In this document: piece by piece, positions 22,950 through 31,656 of the stretch
Layout of the letters: each line of letters starts with the position of its first letter
How positions within the stretch are numbered: the first letter of the stretch is position 1
DNA from: Flavobacteriales bacterium
GTDB taxonomy: Bacteria; Bacteroidota; Bacteroidia; Flavobacteriales_G; Salibacteraceae
DNA length: 38,982 nt
Direction: 5' to 3'
Assembly (NCBI GenBank): GCA_003499525.1
Contig: DNTB01000068.1
Span: forward strand, 1-38,982
Position numbers and translations under genes: made by a program
The notes under the pieces: model-generated
What the model saw: the letters and a program-made list of their open reading frames with translations, nothing else
Told to the model about the DNA's origin: nothing
The model's database searches: none

Positions 22950-25421
22950 ATGCGTCACGCACTTTTAATGGTAATTAGCTCGATCTGGATAACCAGCTTT
23001 GCACAGCCAATTGAATCCAATCCACGTTCATCGGAGTCTATACTCATCGAATTGCACAAACTCAAGAATTTCAGAAAGATACTCTATCTGGCTGCTCATC
23101 CTGACGATGAAAACACCCGGCTAATAGCATGGCTGGAAAACCACGCGTTTGCTGAAGTCGCATACCTTTCACTTACCCGAGGGGACGGCGGTCAAAACCT
23201 TATTGGAACTGAAAAAGGCATAGACCTTGGAATGCTTCGCACTCAGGAGTTACTTCAGGCCAGGGAGGTTGACGGGGCCCAACAATTTTTTACCAGAGCC
23301 CTGGATTTTGGTTATTCTCCAAGCACAAAAGAAACACTCGAACACTGGGACAAACAAAAAATACTGGGGGATGTGGTCGCGGTAATTCGAAAATTCAAAC
23401 CCGATGTAATCATCACCCGGTTTCCTTCCGATTCGCGGGGAGGACATGGTCATCATTCCACTTCGGCACTGCTGGCTGAAGAGGCATTTGATATTGCGGC
23501 AGATGCCACTCAATTTCCCAAGTCTGCTTCAATGTTTGGGGTTTGGCAGCCGAAACAACTCTACTGGAATCATAGCACTTGGTGGGATAAAACTATTGCA
23601 GAACACCGCGAGGAATTCGTGATTGTGGATATTGGCTCTTACAATCCACTTTTAGGCAAGGCCTATTCCGAAATTGCCTCACAGAGCAGAAGCCAGCACA
23701 GGAGTCAGGGCTTTGGATCTTCCGTACAAAGAGGTTCCCGGGAGGAATTCCTCAAATTGATGAAGTCAGCTGGTGAGCTTTCTAACCCATTTGAAAGTGA
23801 CGATGAAGAATGGAATAACCTCATCAACGGTGAGGCCGCTCTCGAACTCATTGATGAGGTCATCGAAAATTTCATGGTGCTGGAACCTGAAGCCAGTATA
23901 GAAGGTCTGGTAAAATGTCATAAAGCGGTTTCTCAAATGGAAGCATTCCGATCGAAAAATGAAAAGCTTGCTCAAATTGAAAGCCTAATACTCTCATGCA
24001 GTGGCACTTATATTGAATGTATAACAAACAGAGAGTCCTATACTACCGGAGAGGATATGGAGGTTACTCTGGGAATGTACGCTCAAGCCGGATTCCCGTG
24101 GAAAATTACAAAGGCCAGTTTTGGAAAAAACGACTTTACCTTATCTCAGGAAAAAGAACCCATTCCTGATAATCAATACTACACCTTAGTCGATACTTTT
24201 CAGGCTCCATCGAAAAGAAGTCAGCCGTACTGGCTAGAAAATAACATTGAAAATGACCTATTCGACTACCCCTTAACTCCACAGTTTGGCATTGCCGAGT
24301 TGAATTCTCTTCCAACTTGCTTTGTTACCCTGTCCAATGGAGAGATCAAAATTACTGCCGAAAGGCCCGTCAGGTATAAGTGGACCGACAGATCCATTGG
24401 AGAACTAAAAAGAAACCCCGTTATTCTGCCAGAAGTGGAAATTGATTGCGAGAGTTTCGTTCTACTCAATGACACTCCAGTGATCAAGGGGTGGGTTCTG
24501 GTCAATTCCGATCTCGACTCTATTGTCATCCAACCCATGATTCCTTCAAAATGGAGGGTTGAACCTTCTCAAACCAAATGGGAAAGGCCTAAAAAAGGTC
24601 AAAAAATCCCCTTCCAGTTCAAGGTTATGCCAATAGGAAAATTGAAAAATGGTCGGGTAGATTTGCTCGCAAGAACCGGATCAGCTGTTTACGGTGAAAG
24701 ACGTGTCGATATAGCTTACGATCATATCATACCTCAAAGCTGCTTTGAAGAAACCTCGGTCAAGGTTGTCGGTGAGAAGATTGAAATAGTTCCGAAAAAA
24801 GTCGCCTATGTAATGGGTTCCGGAGATGACGTTCCAAAAACCATAGAGCTCCTTGGAGCTCAGGTTGATCTCCTGAACATCAATAATCTTTCCTATGAAG
24901 AACTAATTGAATATCAGGTAATTATATACGGTATTCGTGCCTTTAATATCCACAAAGAATTCATGTCTTCCAAAGCGGTTTTGACTCAATATGTACAAAA
25001 TGGTGGTCTTGTAGTTGTGCAGTATCAGACAAGCAGGAGTGTTTCTTTAAGTGATTTCCTTCCTGCTGAAATCAAGCTTTCCCGATATCGGGTAACTAAC
25101 GAATATGCAAGGACCACTATACTCGACGACAAACATCCCATTTTCAATTTTCCAAACACACTTTCCGATACGGATTTTGATGATTGGGTTCAGGAACGCG
25201 GGCTCTATTTTGCCGAAGAATGGGGGCCGGAAGCTTATCCGCTCATTTCATGGCAGAATGAAAAGGGTAAAGTCCTGAATGGAGGGCTTGTGGTAATGCC
25301 AATTGGTAAAGGAAATGTAATTTATACGGGTATTTCTTTTTTCAGACAACTTCCGGCGGGAGTTCCTGGAGCTATCAAGCTATTTGCCAACATCTTAAGC
25401 TATACTGGCAGCAATGAATAG
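22950..25421 (+). CDS. Exported PIG-L (LmbE) family deacetylase, long form
   Basis: From ATG 22950 the protein has 823 residues and opens with a signal peptide (hydrophobic core, then FAQ at 17-19), so it should act in the periplasm or be a surface enzyme. The longer frame from 22893 would hide the signal and overlaps the promoter. The PIG-L domain covers about 40-290: AHPDDE at 49-54 holds metal ligands and the general base, and HGHHSTSA at 166-173 supplies the distal His. PIG-L enzymes hydrolyse N-acetyl groups from sugars such as GlcNAc conjugates. The middle (about 330-600) is beta-rich. The C-terminal part (about 610-820) resembles a class I glutamine-amidotransferase-like fold (IIYGIRAFN, GGLVVVQYQT). 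The stop overlaps the next micro-ORF. Confidence 0.9.
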   Translation: MRHALLMVISSIWITSFAQPIESNPRSSESILIELHKLKNFRKILYLAAHPDDENTRLIAWLENHAFAEVAYLSLTRGDGGQNLIGTEKGIDLGMLRTQELLQAREVDGAQQFFTRALDFGYSPSTKETLEHWDKQKILGDVVAVIRKFKPDVIITRFPSDSRGGHGHHSTSALLAEEAFDIAADATQFPKSASMFGVWQPKQLYWNHSTWWDKTIAEHREEFVIVDIGSYNPLLGKAYSEIASQSRSQHRSQGFGSSVQRGSREEFLKLMKSAGELSNPFESDDEEWNNLINGEAALELIDEVIENFMVLEPEASIEGLVKCHKAVSQMEAFRSKNEKLAQIESLILSCSGTYIECITNRESYTTGEDMEVTLGMYAQAGFPWKITKASFGKNDFTLSQEKEPIPDNQYYTLVDTFQAPSKRSQPYWLENNIENDLFDYPLTPQFGIAELNSLPTCFVTLSNGEIKITAERPVRYKWTDRSIGELKRNPVILPEVEIDCESFVLLNDTPVIKGWVLVNSDLDSIVIQPMIPSKWRVEPSQTKWERPKKGQKIPFQFKVMPIGKLKNGRVDLLARTGSAVYGERRVDIAYDHIIPQSCFEETSVKVVGEKIEIVPKKVAYVMGSGDDVPKTIELLGAQVDLLNINNLSYEELIEYQVIIYGIRAFNIHKEFMSSKAVLTQYVQNGGLVVVQYQTSRSVSLSDFLPAEIKLSRYRVTNEYARTTILDDKHPIFNFPNTLSDTDFDDWVQERGLYFAEEWGPEAYPLISWQNEKGKVLNGGLVVMPIGKGNVIYTGISFFRQLPAGVPGAIKLFANILSYTGSNE

Positions 25422-25518
25422 GTTCTTTCGAAGCTGGAGGTCTGTATACCTCACTGTATTGCTAATACTTTTTGTTGAAATCATTATCTTCTTGTTTATC
25501 AGTAGTTTGTGGTCATGA
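25414..25518 (+). CDS. Single-pass membrane micro-protein, 34 residues
   Basis: Not a known family that I recognise. ATG 25414 overlaps the last 8 bases of the PIG-L gene and the TGA overlaps the symporter ATG (ATGA, 25515-25518). The peptide has a basic, aromatic N-terminus (MNRFFRSWRS), then one hydrophobic stretch of about 21 residues beginning VYLTVLLILF with one Glu in its middle, and ends SSLWS. The charge pattern favours the N-terminus inside the cytoplasm. It may be a small accessory subunit of the symporter, as seen with other small partners of SSS transporters (YhdT with PanF, YjcH with ActP), but it is far shorter. That it is translated is inferred from the double overlap and the composition. 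Confidence 0.6.
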   Translation: MNRFFRSWRSVYLTVLLILFVEIIIFLFISSLWS

Positions 25519-27230
25519 ACAGTATAGATTGGATCATAATGATTGGGACCTTGCTGTTCATTGTTCTATACGGAAGTTGGAAAACCCGTAAGAATAAGAC
25601 CATCCAAGGGTTTCTCAAAGGAGACAATGAAATGAATGCCCTGACCATAGGGCTTTCTGTCATGGCAACTCAGGCTAGTGCTATAACCTTCTTATCTACC
25701 CCTGGTCAGGCTTACGAAAGTGGAATGGGATTCGTACAATTCTATTTTGGTTTGCCGCTGGCACTCATTCTGGTTTCTTCAGTATTCATTCCAATCTATT
25801 ATAAACTTAGTGTTTTTACGGCCTATGAGTACTTAGAGAAGCGTTTTGGGGTCTATGCCAGACTGTTGACGGCCTTTCTATTTCTGGTTTCAAGAGGTCT
25901 TGCGGCGGGCATCACCATCTACGCTCCTTCCATTGTGCTTTCGACCTTGCTGGGCTGGAACCTTCAAATCACCAATGTGGTTGTAGGTACCCTTGTAATC
26001 GTTTATACTGTATCCGGTGGTACGAAAGCTGTGAGTTTGACTCAGAAGTGGCAAATGGCAGTAATAATGGGAGGAATGTTTCTGGCCTTCGGGATTATTA
26101 TCTATCAACTTTCAGACTATTTGAGCTTTGTTGAGGCCATTGATGTTGCCGGTATTATGGGCAAAATGGAAATTATTGATACCAGCTTTAATCTTGAAAA
26201 CCGATATACCCTATGGAGTGGGCTTTTAGGGGGTCTCTTTCTTTCATTAAGCTACTTTGGAACGGATCAATCACAGGTACAACGTTATCTGGGAGGAAAA
26301 AACATCCGCGAGAGCAGATTGGGCCTGATGTTCAATGCCATTCTCAAAATTCCCATGCAGTTCTTTATTCTTCTTGTAGGGGCTTTAGTTTTTGTATTTT
26401 TTCAGTTCAATGAACCCCCTGCATTTTTCAATCAACCTGGCAGAGACAGGGCGGTACATAGCGAGCACAAGCTGGAAATAGAAAAACTTGAGCATCAATA
26501 CAGCCAGCAGTTTGTTGAGAAGCGCCGAGAACTTCAAATATATCTGGATAGTAAAAATGAGAGCGAAAGATTAGCTGCCCGAGACAAAGCCAGATTGCTC
26601 TACGACAAAAGTCAAAATACGCGGGAGGAACTCAAAAAAACCCTCAAGAAGGCCAATACGGAAATTGAAACAAGAGATACAGATTACGTCTTTCTCACTT
26701 TTATTCTGCGTTATTTACCACACGGTATCATTGGATTGCTTTTGGCTGTAATACTTTCCGCTGCTATGTCTTCAACAGCAGGCGAGCTCAATGCTTTAGC
26801 CTCAACCACCATGGTTGATTTTTACCGAAGGCTTGGCAAAAAACCGCAAAGCGATAAAGAAGAGGTACGCACCACCAGATGGATAACTTTAATATGGGGT
26901 GTGCTCGCCATTATCGTGGCACTTTCCGCCCATCTTTTTGAAAACCTGATACAGTTGGTCAATATTTTAGGCTCATTGTTCTATGGCACTATTCTGGGAA
27001 TTTTCCTTACTGCATTCTTCATCAGGTTTGTTGGTCAAAAGGCCATATTGATCGGGGCTGTAATCGGTGAAGTCTCCGTGTTAACTCTTCATTTACTCAC
27101 CTCATTGGATATTATCTCTGTGCCCTATCTCTGGTATAATGTGGTAGGTTGTATAATTACCATTGGGGTAGCTGTTTTTGTGCAACAGCTCTTACTAACT
27201 TCGCAGCCAAATCCTGAGAATGAAAACTAA
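25515..27230 (+). CDS. Sodium:solute symporter (SSS family) with a coiled-coil insert
   Basis: A 571-residue inner-membrane transporter that uses the sodium gradient. About 13 membrane segments, with SSS marks GFLKGDNEMN near residue 32 and the sodium-site segment SSTAGELNALASTTMVDFY at 419-437. Between the segments ending near 297 and starting near 391 it carries about 75 charged residues (313-388) rich in Lys, Glu and Arg with helix-forming heptads, a probable coiled-coil hairpin. ATG 25515 is chosen over GTG 25509 because it sits in the ATGA overlap with the micro-ORF. A deacetylase upstream hints at sugar or amino-sugar import, but the substrate is not determinable. Confidence 0.9.
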   Translation: MNSIDWIIMIGTLLFIVLYGSWKTRKNKTIQGFLKGDNEMNALTIGLSVMATQASAITFLSTPGQAYESGMGFVQFYFGLPLALILVSSVFIPIYYKLSVFTAYEYLEKRFGVYARLLTAFLFLVSRGLAAGITIYAPSIVLSTLLGWNLQITNVVVGTLVIVYTVSGGTKAVSLTQKWQMAVIMGGMFLAFGIIIYQLSDYLSFVEAIDVAGIMGKMEIIDTSFNLENRYTLWSGLLGGLFLSLSYFGTDQSQVQRYLGGKNIRESRLGLMFNAILKIPMQFFILLVGALVFVFFQFNEPPAFFNQPGRDRAVHSEHKLEIEKLEHQYSQQFVEKRRELQIYLDSKNESERLAARDKARLLYDKSQNTREELKKTLKKANTEIETRDTDYVFLTFILRYLPHGIIGLLLAVILSAAMSSTAGELNALASTTMVDFYRRLGKKPQSDKEEVRTTRWITLIWGVLAIIVALSAHLFENLIQLVNILGSLFYGTILGIFLTAFFIRFVGQKAILIGAVIGEVSVLTLHLLTSLDIISVPYLWYNVVGCIITIGVAVFVQQLLLTSQPNPENEN

Positions 27231-27954
27231 TTTCGGGGATATTTTGAACCGAATTCTGGTCCTAACCACAGGATGCACTGCTCTTCTCATCTTTTTTCTA
27301 TTGCCATTTTCCGGAATTGCTCAGGATAAACAGAAAAATTACGACTTCTACATTGGTGGTAAAATCGGGTATGCGGTAGGGATGAACACGCAAACCGTTG
27401 AGCTCAAGGAAGATACCTTTCAGGTTTTTGGCTCGGGTATCACCTTTACCCCGGGCGAGGCCATAGTCCCTGAATTCATTTTTGGCATCAGTCTATCCAA
27501 CAACCTTGACTTTGAAATTGGAATTGCAATATTTAGAAATCAAAGTTTTGAGATTCAAAGACTTGGTAGTCAAGAGTTTGAGCAAGGATACTCTTTCCAT
27601 CGAACTGCATTTCTTTTCTCAGGCAATTACGCACTACCCATATCTGATAAATTCTCCATACATGGAGAAATTGGGTTCGGGTACTATATGCCTTCTAACC
27701 TCGAGCTCAGTATAATTGGTTTGAAAGATGAAATACATTATGCCAGCTCCATTGGTGTTCACGGAGGGTTTGGAACGATGCTGGATATCGGCCGCTTTAC
27801 TTGGAAAACACTGCTCCGATACAGGTTGGAAACATATCGAAGTAAACAGACAGAAGAGGATATGGAAAATGGAAATATCATTTTCGACAATTCGCTCAAT
27901 TTATTGGAAGCCTCAGGAATTGACATCACCACGGCAGTATACTACCGGTTTTAA
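27220..27954 (+). CDS. Outer-membrane beta-barrel protein
   Basis: A 244-residue protein with a long N-terminal signal peptide (hydrophobic residues 11-32, cleavage after about GIAQ at 32-35). It then has alternating strands with many aromatic and glycine residues (FYIGGKIGYAVGMN, EIGFGYYMP, YASSIGVHGGFG) and ends in the aromatic C-terminal strand AVYYRF typical of an outer-membrane beta-signal. This resembles small porin-like or OmpW/OmpA-barrel-like Bacteroidota proteins. Its ATG overlaps the symporter by 11 bases, so it should be co-translated with the PIG-L/symporter unit, and it may provide outer-membrane passage for their substrate. That role is inferred. Confidence 0.72.
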   Translation: MKTNFGDILNRILVLTTGCTALLIFFLLPFSGIAQDKQKNYDFYIGGKIGYAVGMNTQTVELKEDTFQVFGSGITFTPGEAIVPEFIFGISLSNNLDFEIGIAIFRNQSFEIQRLGSQEFEQGYSFHRTAFLFSGNYALPISDKFSIHGEIGFGYYMPSNLELSIIGLKDEIHYASSIGVHGGFGTMLDIGRFTWKTLLRYRLETYRSKQTEEDMENGNIIFDNSLNLLEASGIDITTAVYYRF

Positions 27955-29064
27955 TTAATCCACCGACTCTATCCCCAAACAAAGCTGCAAATTGAGCTGA
28001 ACGATCTGACCCATTCGAGCAGTCCCAGAAAACAACTTTGTTTTATGATACTCATTTAAACCTTGAGCGAGTTCTTCAATCTTTTTTGATGTCGATATCG
28101 TATCAGAACTCATGGTCTTCATAAGTTGCTTAAACTGATAGAATTGCAGTTGAATCCTTTTAAAGGTTAATGCTCTTTCCTCTTTCTGGTATTGTTTGAT
28201 GGATTTTTCAGTAAGCACCTCCATAGCCAATTGAACATAAGGGTTGTTTTCCTTAAAGAACTGGGGCATGTAAATTTTAGGATTGCCCTCATACGATTGC
28301 TGGTCGAAATCAATTGCTCTGATTCGATACTGAACCTGATCGAAATCGGGAGTCATGTCCACAACAAAGTTGTAATCCCGCATATCTCCAAGCAGCCGAA
28401 AAAAGGTGCGCTCATTGAACTTTACAAATTCCTTGGCAAGACGCACTTTACTGTGTTTCTTCCAATCCTTGATCTGCTGAGGAAAAATATCACCTGGAAT
28501 TCCCATGATGTGCTCTTCAACCAGAGTTTGATGAAAAACGAAATAGTTGATCTTATTGGGTGAAAGTATATGCTCTAATTCCAAACCATAAATCCGGGAT
28601 GCATCGGCCTTTTTGATGTAGTAATAATCGTAATTATCGTTGGCCAGATTGATGATTTTAATCCGGAAAGGATGGGAGTTTCCAAAAAGACAATAATCGA
28701 TTCTATGTACCGATAGGTGCTGAATTGATTCTGACACTCCCCCCGAAGTGAGTATCGCGTATATCTCCAAAAGTCCTCTGAAAATCTCCCCGGCAAACGA
28801 TTGACCATAACTTACCGATTGCCATAAAGTGTCATTTCCGTCTTCATCCAATAGGGGAAATGCGCTTTCATAGCGCATCAAATCCTCATACTCAAGCGGA
28901 AGCTCATAAAAACGATGGAAAGTGTGGATATAGTCATTCAGAGGTTTAAGAACAGGGTAGTTCGGTTTCTTCTTAGAAATGACAATGCCCTGCTTGTTTT
29001 TAGTTCTCATTGTTTGCAAAGAAAAGTGATATGGCTCAAAAATCGCCTGTATCAACTTTTGCAA
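27955..29064 (-). CDS. Unrecognised protein with protein-kinase-like motifs, downstream of ppsA
   Basis: I do not recognise a named family in this 369-residue cytoplasmic protein. It carries an arrangement that resembles a kinase fold: Lys151/152 in YYYIKKAD (strand with a Lys), Glu162 or Glu164 in LELEHIL, GD226-227 with Asn232 in LLGDMRDYNFVVD (like a GDxxxxN catalytic loop), and D252 in RAIDFDQ (like the metal-binding DFD). The spacing of the last two (about 20 residues) fits an APH/HipA-type kinase. It follows ppsA after 8 bases on the same strand. The first codon of the open frame is TTG at 29064 behind AGAGGGG; the first ATG is at 29010. Its stop abuts the barrel gene. Kinase activity is a hypothesis. 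Confidence 0.75.
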   Translation of the reverse strand: MQKLIQAIFEPYHFSLQTMRTKNKQGIVISKKKPNYPVLKPLNDYIHTFHRFYELPLEYEDLMRYESAFPLLDEDGNDTLWQSVSYGQSFAGEIFRGLLEIYAILTSGGVSESIQHLSVHRIDYCLFGNSHPFRIKIINLANDNYDYYYIKKADASRIYGLELEHILSPNKINYFVFHQTLVEEHIMGIPGDIFPQQIKDWKKHSKVRLAKEFVKFNERTFFRLLGDMRDYNFVVDMTPDFDQVQYRIRAIDFDQQSYEGNPKIYMPQFFKENNPYVQLAMEVLTEKSIKQYQKEERALTFKRIQLQFYQFKQLMKTMSSDTISTSKKIEELAQGLNEYHKTKLFSGTARMGQIVQLNLQLCLGIESVD

Positions 29065-29072
29065 ACCCCTCT

Positions 29073-31514
29073 TTATAGACTTAATACTTCGGATTCAAGC
29101 CTTGCAATAGCTTTTCTCGTTTTTAAGATAGAGTCGGGAGTTACAGATATGGTATTGATGCCCTCTTGTACCAGGAATTCTGCAAAATCAGGGAAATCTG
29201 ATGGGCCCTGCCCACAAATTCCAACTTTTACATTCTTTTCCTTAGCAGTTTTCAAAAGCTTGCTGATCATTCTTTTAACCGCAGTATTCCGCTCATCGTA
29301 AAGATGTGCAACAAGACTGGAATCCCGATCAAGACCAAGGGTGAGTTGAGTAAGATCGTTTGAACCGATCGAAAAACCGTCAATGTGCTCGGAAAATTCA
29401 TCTGCAAGCATAATGTTAGAGGGCAACTCTGCCATTAAAAAAACGCGCAGACCATTTTCTCCACGTTTGAGTCCAAATTCTTCCATGGTTTTAAGCACTC
29501 GCTGCATTTCTTCCGGGGTTCTACAAAACGGAATCATGACCACTACATTTGTCAGCCCCATTTCGTCTCGAACCTTCAGGATAGCCTCACACTCCAGTCC
29601 AAAAGCCTCTTTATACTCCGGAGAATAATATCGCGACGCTCCCCTCCATCCGATCATCGGGTTTTCTTCATCCGGTTCAAAATATTTGCCTCCGAGTAAA
29701 TTCCTGTATTCGTTGGATTTAAAATCAGAGAAACGCACAATGACGTCGTTTGGATAAAATGCAGCTCCAATTCGGCCTACGCCGTATGCCAGCTTTTTGA
29801 TGAAAAAGTCCTTCTCATTCTTGAATCCGCTGATATACTCACGGATTTTCATGGATAGAATGTCATCACCCAGGGTTTCATGTTTGAGCAATGCTAAGGG
29901 ATGAACTTTTATATAGTTATTGATAACAAACTCTTCACGGGCGAGTCCCACTCCGGCATTAGGTATTTTAGCAAACTTAAATGCCCGTTCCGGAGAAGCT
30001 ACGTTCATCATGATGGGGGTTTGAGTATCCGGCAACTCTGTGATCAATGTTTCTTCTTCGCGAAATGCGATTTTGCCCTTGTATACTTTCCCAACATCCC
30101 CTTCCGCACAGGAAACCGTAATTTCCTGGTCATCTTCTAGGATTTCGCTTGCATTACCCACACCCACTATAGCGGGAATTCCCATTTCTCGTGCAACGAT
30201 AGCCGCATGACAGGTTCTTCCCCCTTTGTCTGTAACTATGGCAGATGCCTTTTTCATGAGGGGCTCCCAGTCGGGATCCGTCATTTCTGTAACCAACACT
30301 TCGCCTTGTTTAAAGGAAGCCTCATCTTCGCTTCCGTCGCGTCCATCGAGGGTAAACAGTTTGTGTACACGTCCGGCTCCTATTTTATCTCCTACTGCAA
30401 TTCCCTGCATAATCAACTGATCATCTGAGGGTTGCTCTTCGAGATGATATTCCAGAACTCTGTCATTTCCAAGCTGTGAATGAATAGTTTCAGGTCTTGC
30501 CTGCACGATGTACAGATCACCAGACAATCCATCGAGAGCCCATTCGACATCCATAGGACTCCAGGTTCCTCTTTTCTTCGTGTAGTAATCCTCAATTTCA
30601 ACTACCCATTTCGCCAACTGAATAATCTGCTTTTCCTTCAGACAGAATTTATGGACCAGTTTTTTGTGAACGGGTACTTTTTTTACCAACTCAGTTAAGG
30701 TTGTTCCGTACACCATTTTATGATGCTTCTTACCCATTTTCTTTTCGATAATAGGCCTGAGTCCGGGGTCTTTCAAGGTGGGTTTGAAGACTATAAATTC
30801 ATCCGGAGATATTTCGCCCTGAACGATGAGTTCACCCAGTCCATAGGCACCGTTAATGATTACAGCATTTTTGAACCCGCTTTCAGTATCAATGGAAAAT
30901 GCTACCCCCGATGCCCCAAGGTCAGACCGGACCATTTTCTGCACACCGACAGATAATTGCACAGTTCTATGGTCGAATCCTCTTTCCGCACGATAAGAAA
31001 TAGCCCTGTCTGTAAAAAGGGATGCAAAACAGCTTTTTACCGAGGCCATTAAAGACTGACAACCCCTCACGTTCAAAAACGTCTCCTGTTGTCCGGCAAA
31101 AGAAGCGTCCGGCAAATCCTCTGCCGTTGCCGAGGAGCGGACGGCAACATCGGTAGCTTCATTTCCGTGTTCTTCTGAAAGCACTTTGTACCGCTGGGTA
31201 ATTTCGTCTTCAAGTTCTTTTGGAAACCTTCCGTCAGCCATCATTCTTCGGACGTTTGATCCCGTTCTTCTCAGTTGGATGATATCGTTAGAGTCCAGCT
31301 CTGCTAATAGTTTGTTGATCCGTTCTTCAAGGTTATTATGCTCGATATAGGTTTTGAAAGCATGGACTGTTATCACAAAACCTCCGGGCACTCGCACGCG
31401 TTCACCAAGATTTTGAATCATTTCTCCTAGAGAGGCATTTTTACCTCCAACTTCGTCGATCATGTCTAGATTAACCTCCTTGAGGTCCAGTATCCAGGGT
31501 GAATTATTCTTCAT
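29073..31514 (-). CDS. ppsA: Phosphoenolpyruvate synthase
   Basis: Makes PEP from pyruvate and ATP, the entry step of gluconeogenesis, in the cytoplasm. Its 813 residues contain an N-terminal ATP-grasp PPDK-type domain (GGKNASLGEM at 23-32, AVRSSATAEDLPDASFAG at 124-141). The swivelling phosphohistidine domain follows (GGRTCHAAIVAREMGIPA, catalytic His436, adjacent Thr434). The C-terminal TIM-barrel PEP/pyruvate site ends in VGICGQGPSDFPDFAEFL. Thr434 matches the threonine targeted by the regulatory kinase PSRP in E. coli. The ATG at 31514 is preceded by a perfect inverted repeat and a weak promoter. It is followed by the kinase-like gene. Confidence 0.97.
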   Translation of the reverse strand: MKNNSPWILDLKEVNLDMIDEVGGKNASLGEMIQNLGERVRVPGGFVITVHAFKTYIEHNNLEERINKLLAELDSNDIIQLRRTGSNVRRMMADGRFPKELEDEITQRYKVLSEEHGNEATDVAVRSSATAEDLPDASFAGQQETFLNVRGCQSLMASVKSCFASLFTDRAISYRAERGFDHRTVQLSVGVQKMVRSDLGASGVAFSIDTESGFKNAVIINGAYGLGELIVQGEISPDEFIVFKPTLKDPGLRPIIEKKMGKKHHKMVYGTTLTELVKKVPVHKKLVHKFCLKEKQIIQLAKWVVEIEDYYTKKRGTWSPMDVEWALDGLSGDLYIVQARPETIHSQLGNDRVLEYHLEEQPSDDQLIMQGIAVGDKIGAGRVHKLFTLDGRDGSEDEASFKQGEVLVTEMTDPDWEPLMKKASAIVTDKGGRTCHAAIVAREMGIPAIVGVGNASEILEDDQEITVSCAEGDVGKVYKGKIAFREEETLITELPDTQTPIMMNVASPERAFKFAKIPNAGVGLAREEFVINNYIKVHPLALLKHETLGDDILSMKIREYISGFKNEKDFFIKKLAYGVGRIGAAFYPNDVIVRFSDFKSNEYRNLLGGKYFEPDEENPMIGWRGASRYYSPEYKEAFGLECEAILKVRDEMGLTNVVVMIPFCRTPEEMQRVLKTMEEFGLKRGENGLRVFLMAELPSNIMLADEFSEHIDGFSIGSNDLTQLTLGLDRDSSLVAHLYDERNTAVKRMISKLLKTAKEKNVKVGICGQGPSDFPDFAEFLVQEGINTISVTPDSILKTRKAIARLESEVLSL

Positions 31515-31516
31515 TG

Positions 31517-31537
31517 TAAGCCATTATTGATGGCTTA
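31517..31537. repeat. Perfect inverted repeat just upstream of ppsA
   Basis: Arms TAAGCCAT and ATGGCTTA are separated by 5 bases, starting 2 bases before the ppsA ATG (31514). In the ppsA transcript this forms an 8-bp stem covering the ribosome-binding region; as DNA it could be an operator. No family of binding site is recognised. Confidence 0.6.
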
Positions 31538-31539
31538 AA

Positions 31540-31547
31540 GTTAGTAT
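31540..31547 (-). promoter_or_regulatory. Weak -7-like element of ppsA
   Basis: A TAACTTTA sequence is visible on the minus strand immediately upstream of the inverted repeat, one base from TAnnTTTG; exact spacing to a -33 element is poor. Coordinates are approximate. Confidence 0.25.
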
Positions 31548-31633
31548 TCGTCATAGGCCTAAAATGTGACAATTAGCATACAAAAGGAGCGAGATTATTG
31601 GGGATAATTTCCTGCACATTTAGAAGCTCCTTC

Positions 31634-31641
31634 TACCTTTG
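31634..31641 (+). promoter_or_regulatory. -7 promoter element of ridA
   Basis: TACCTTTG matches TAnnTTTG exactly, 15 bases before ATG 31657. It overlaps the TTG at 31639 that opens the longest reading frame, so that codon is not taken as the start. Confidence 0.6.
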
Positions 31642-31656
31642 CGTCAAATTCGAAAT

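Noticed and set aside
28192..28563. Plus-strand frame inside the kinase-like gene
   Set aside because: Antisense to a long frame that fills the gap after ppsA; no recognised domain.
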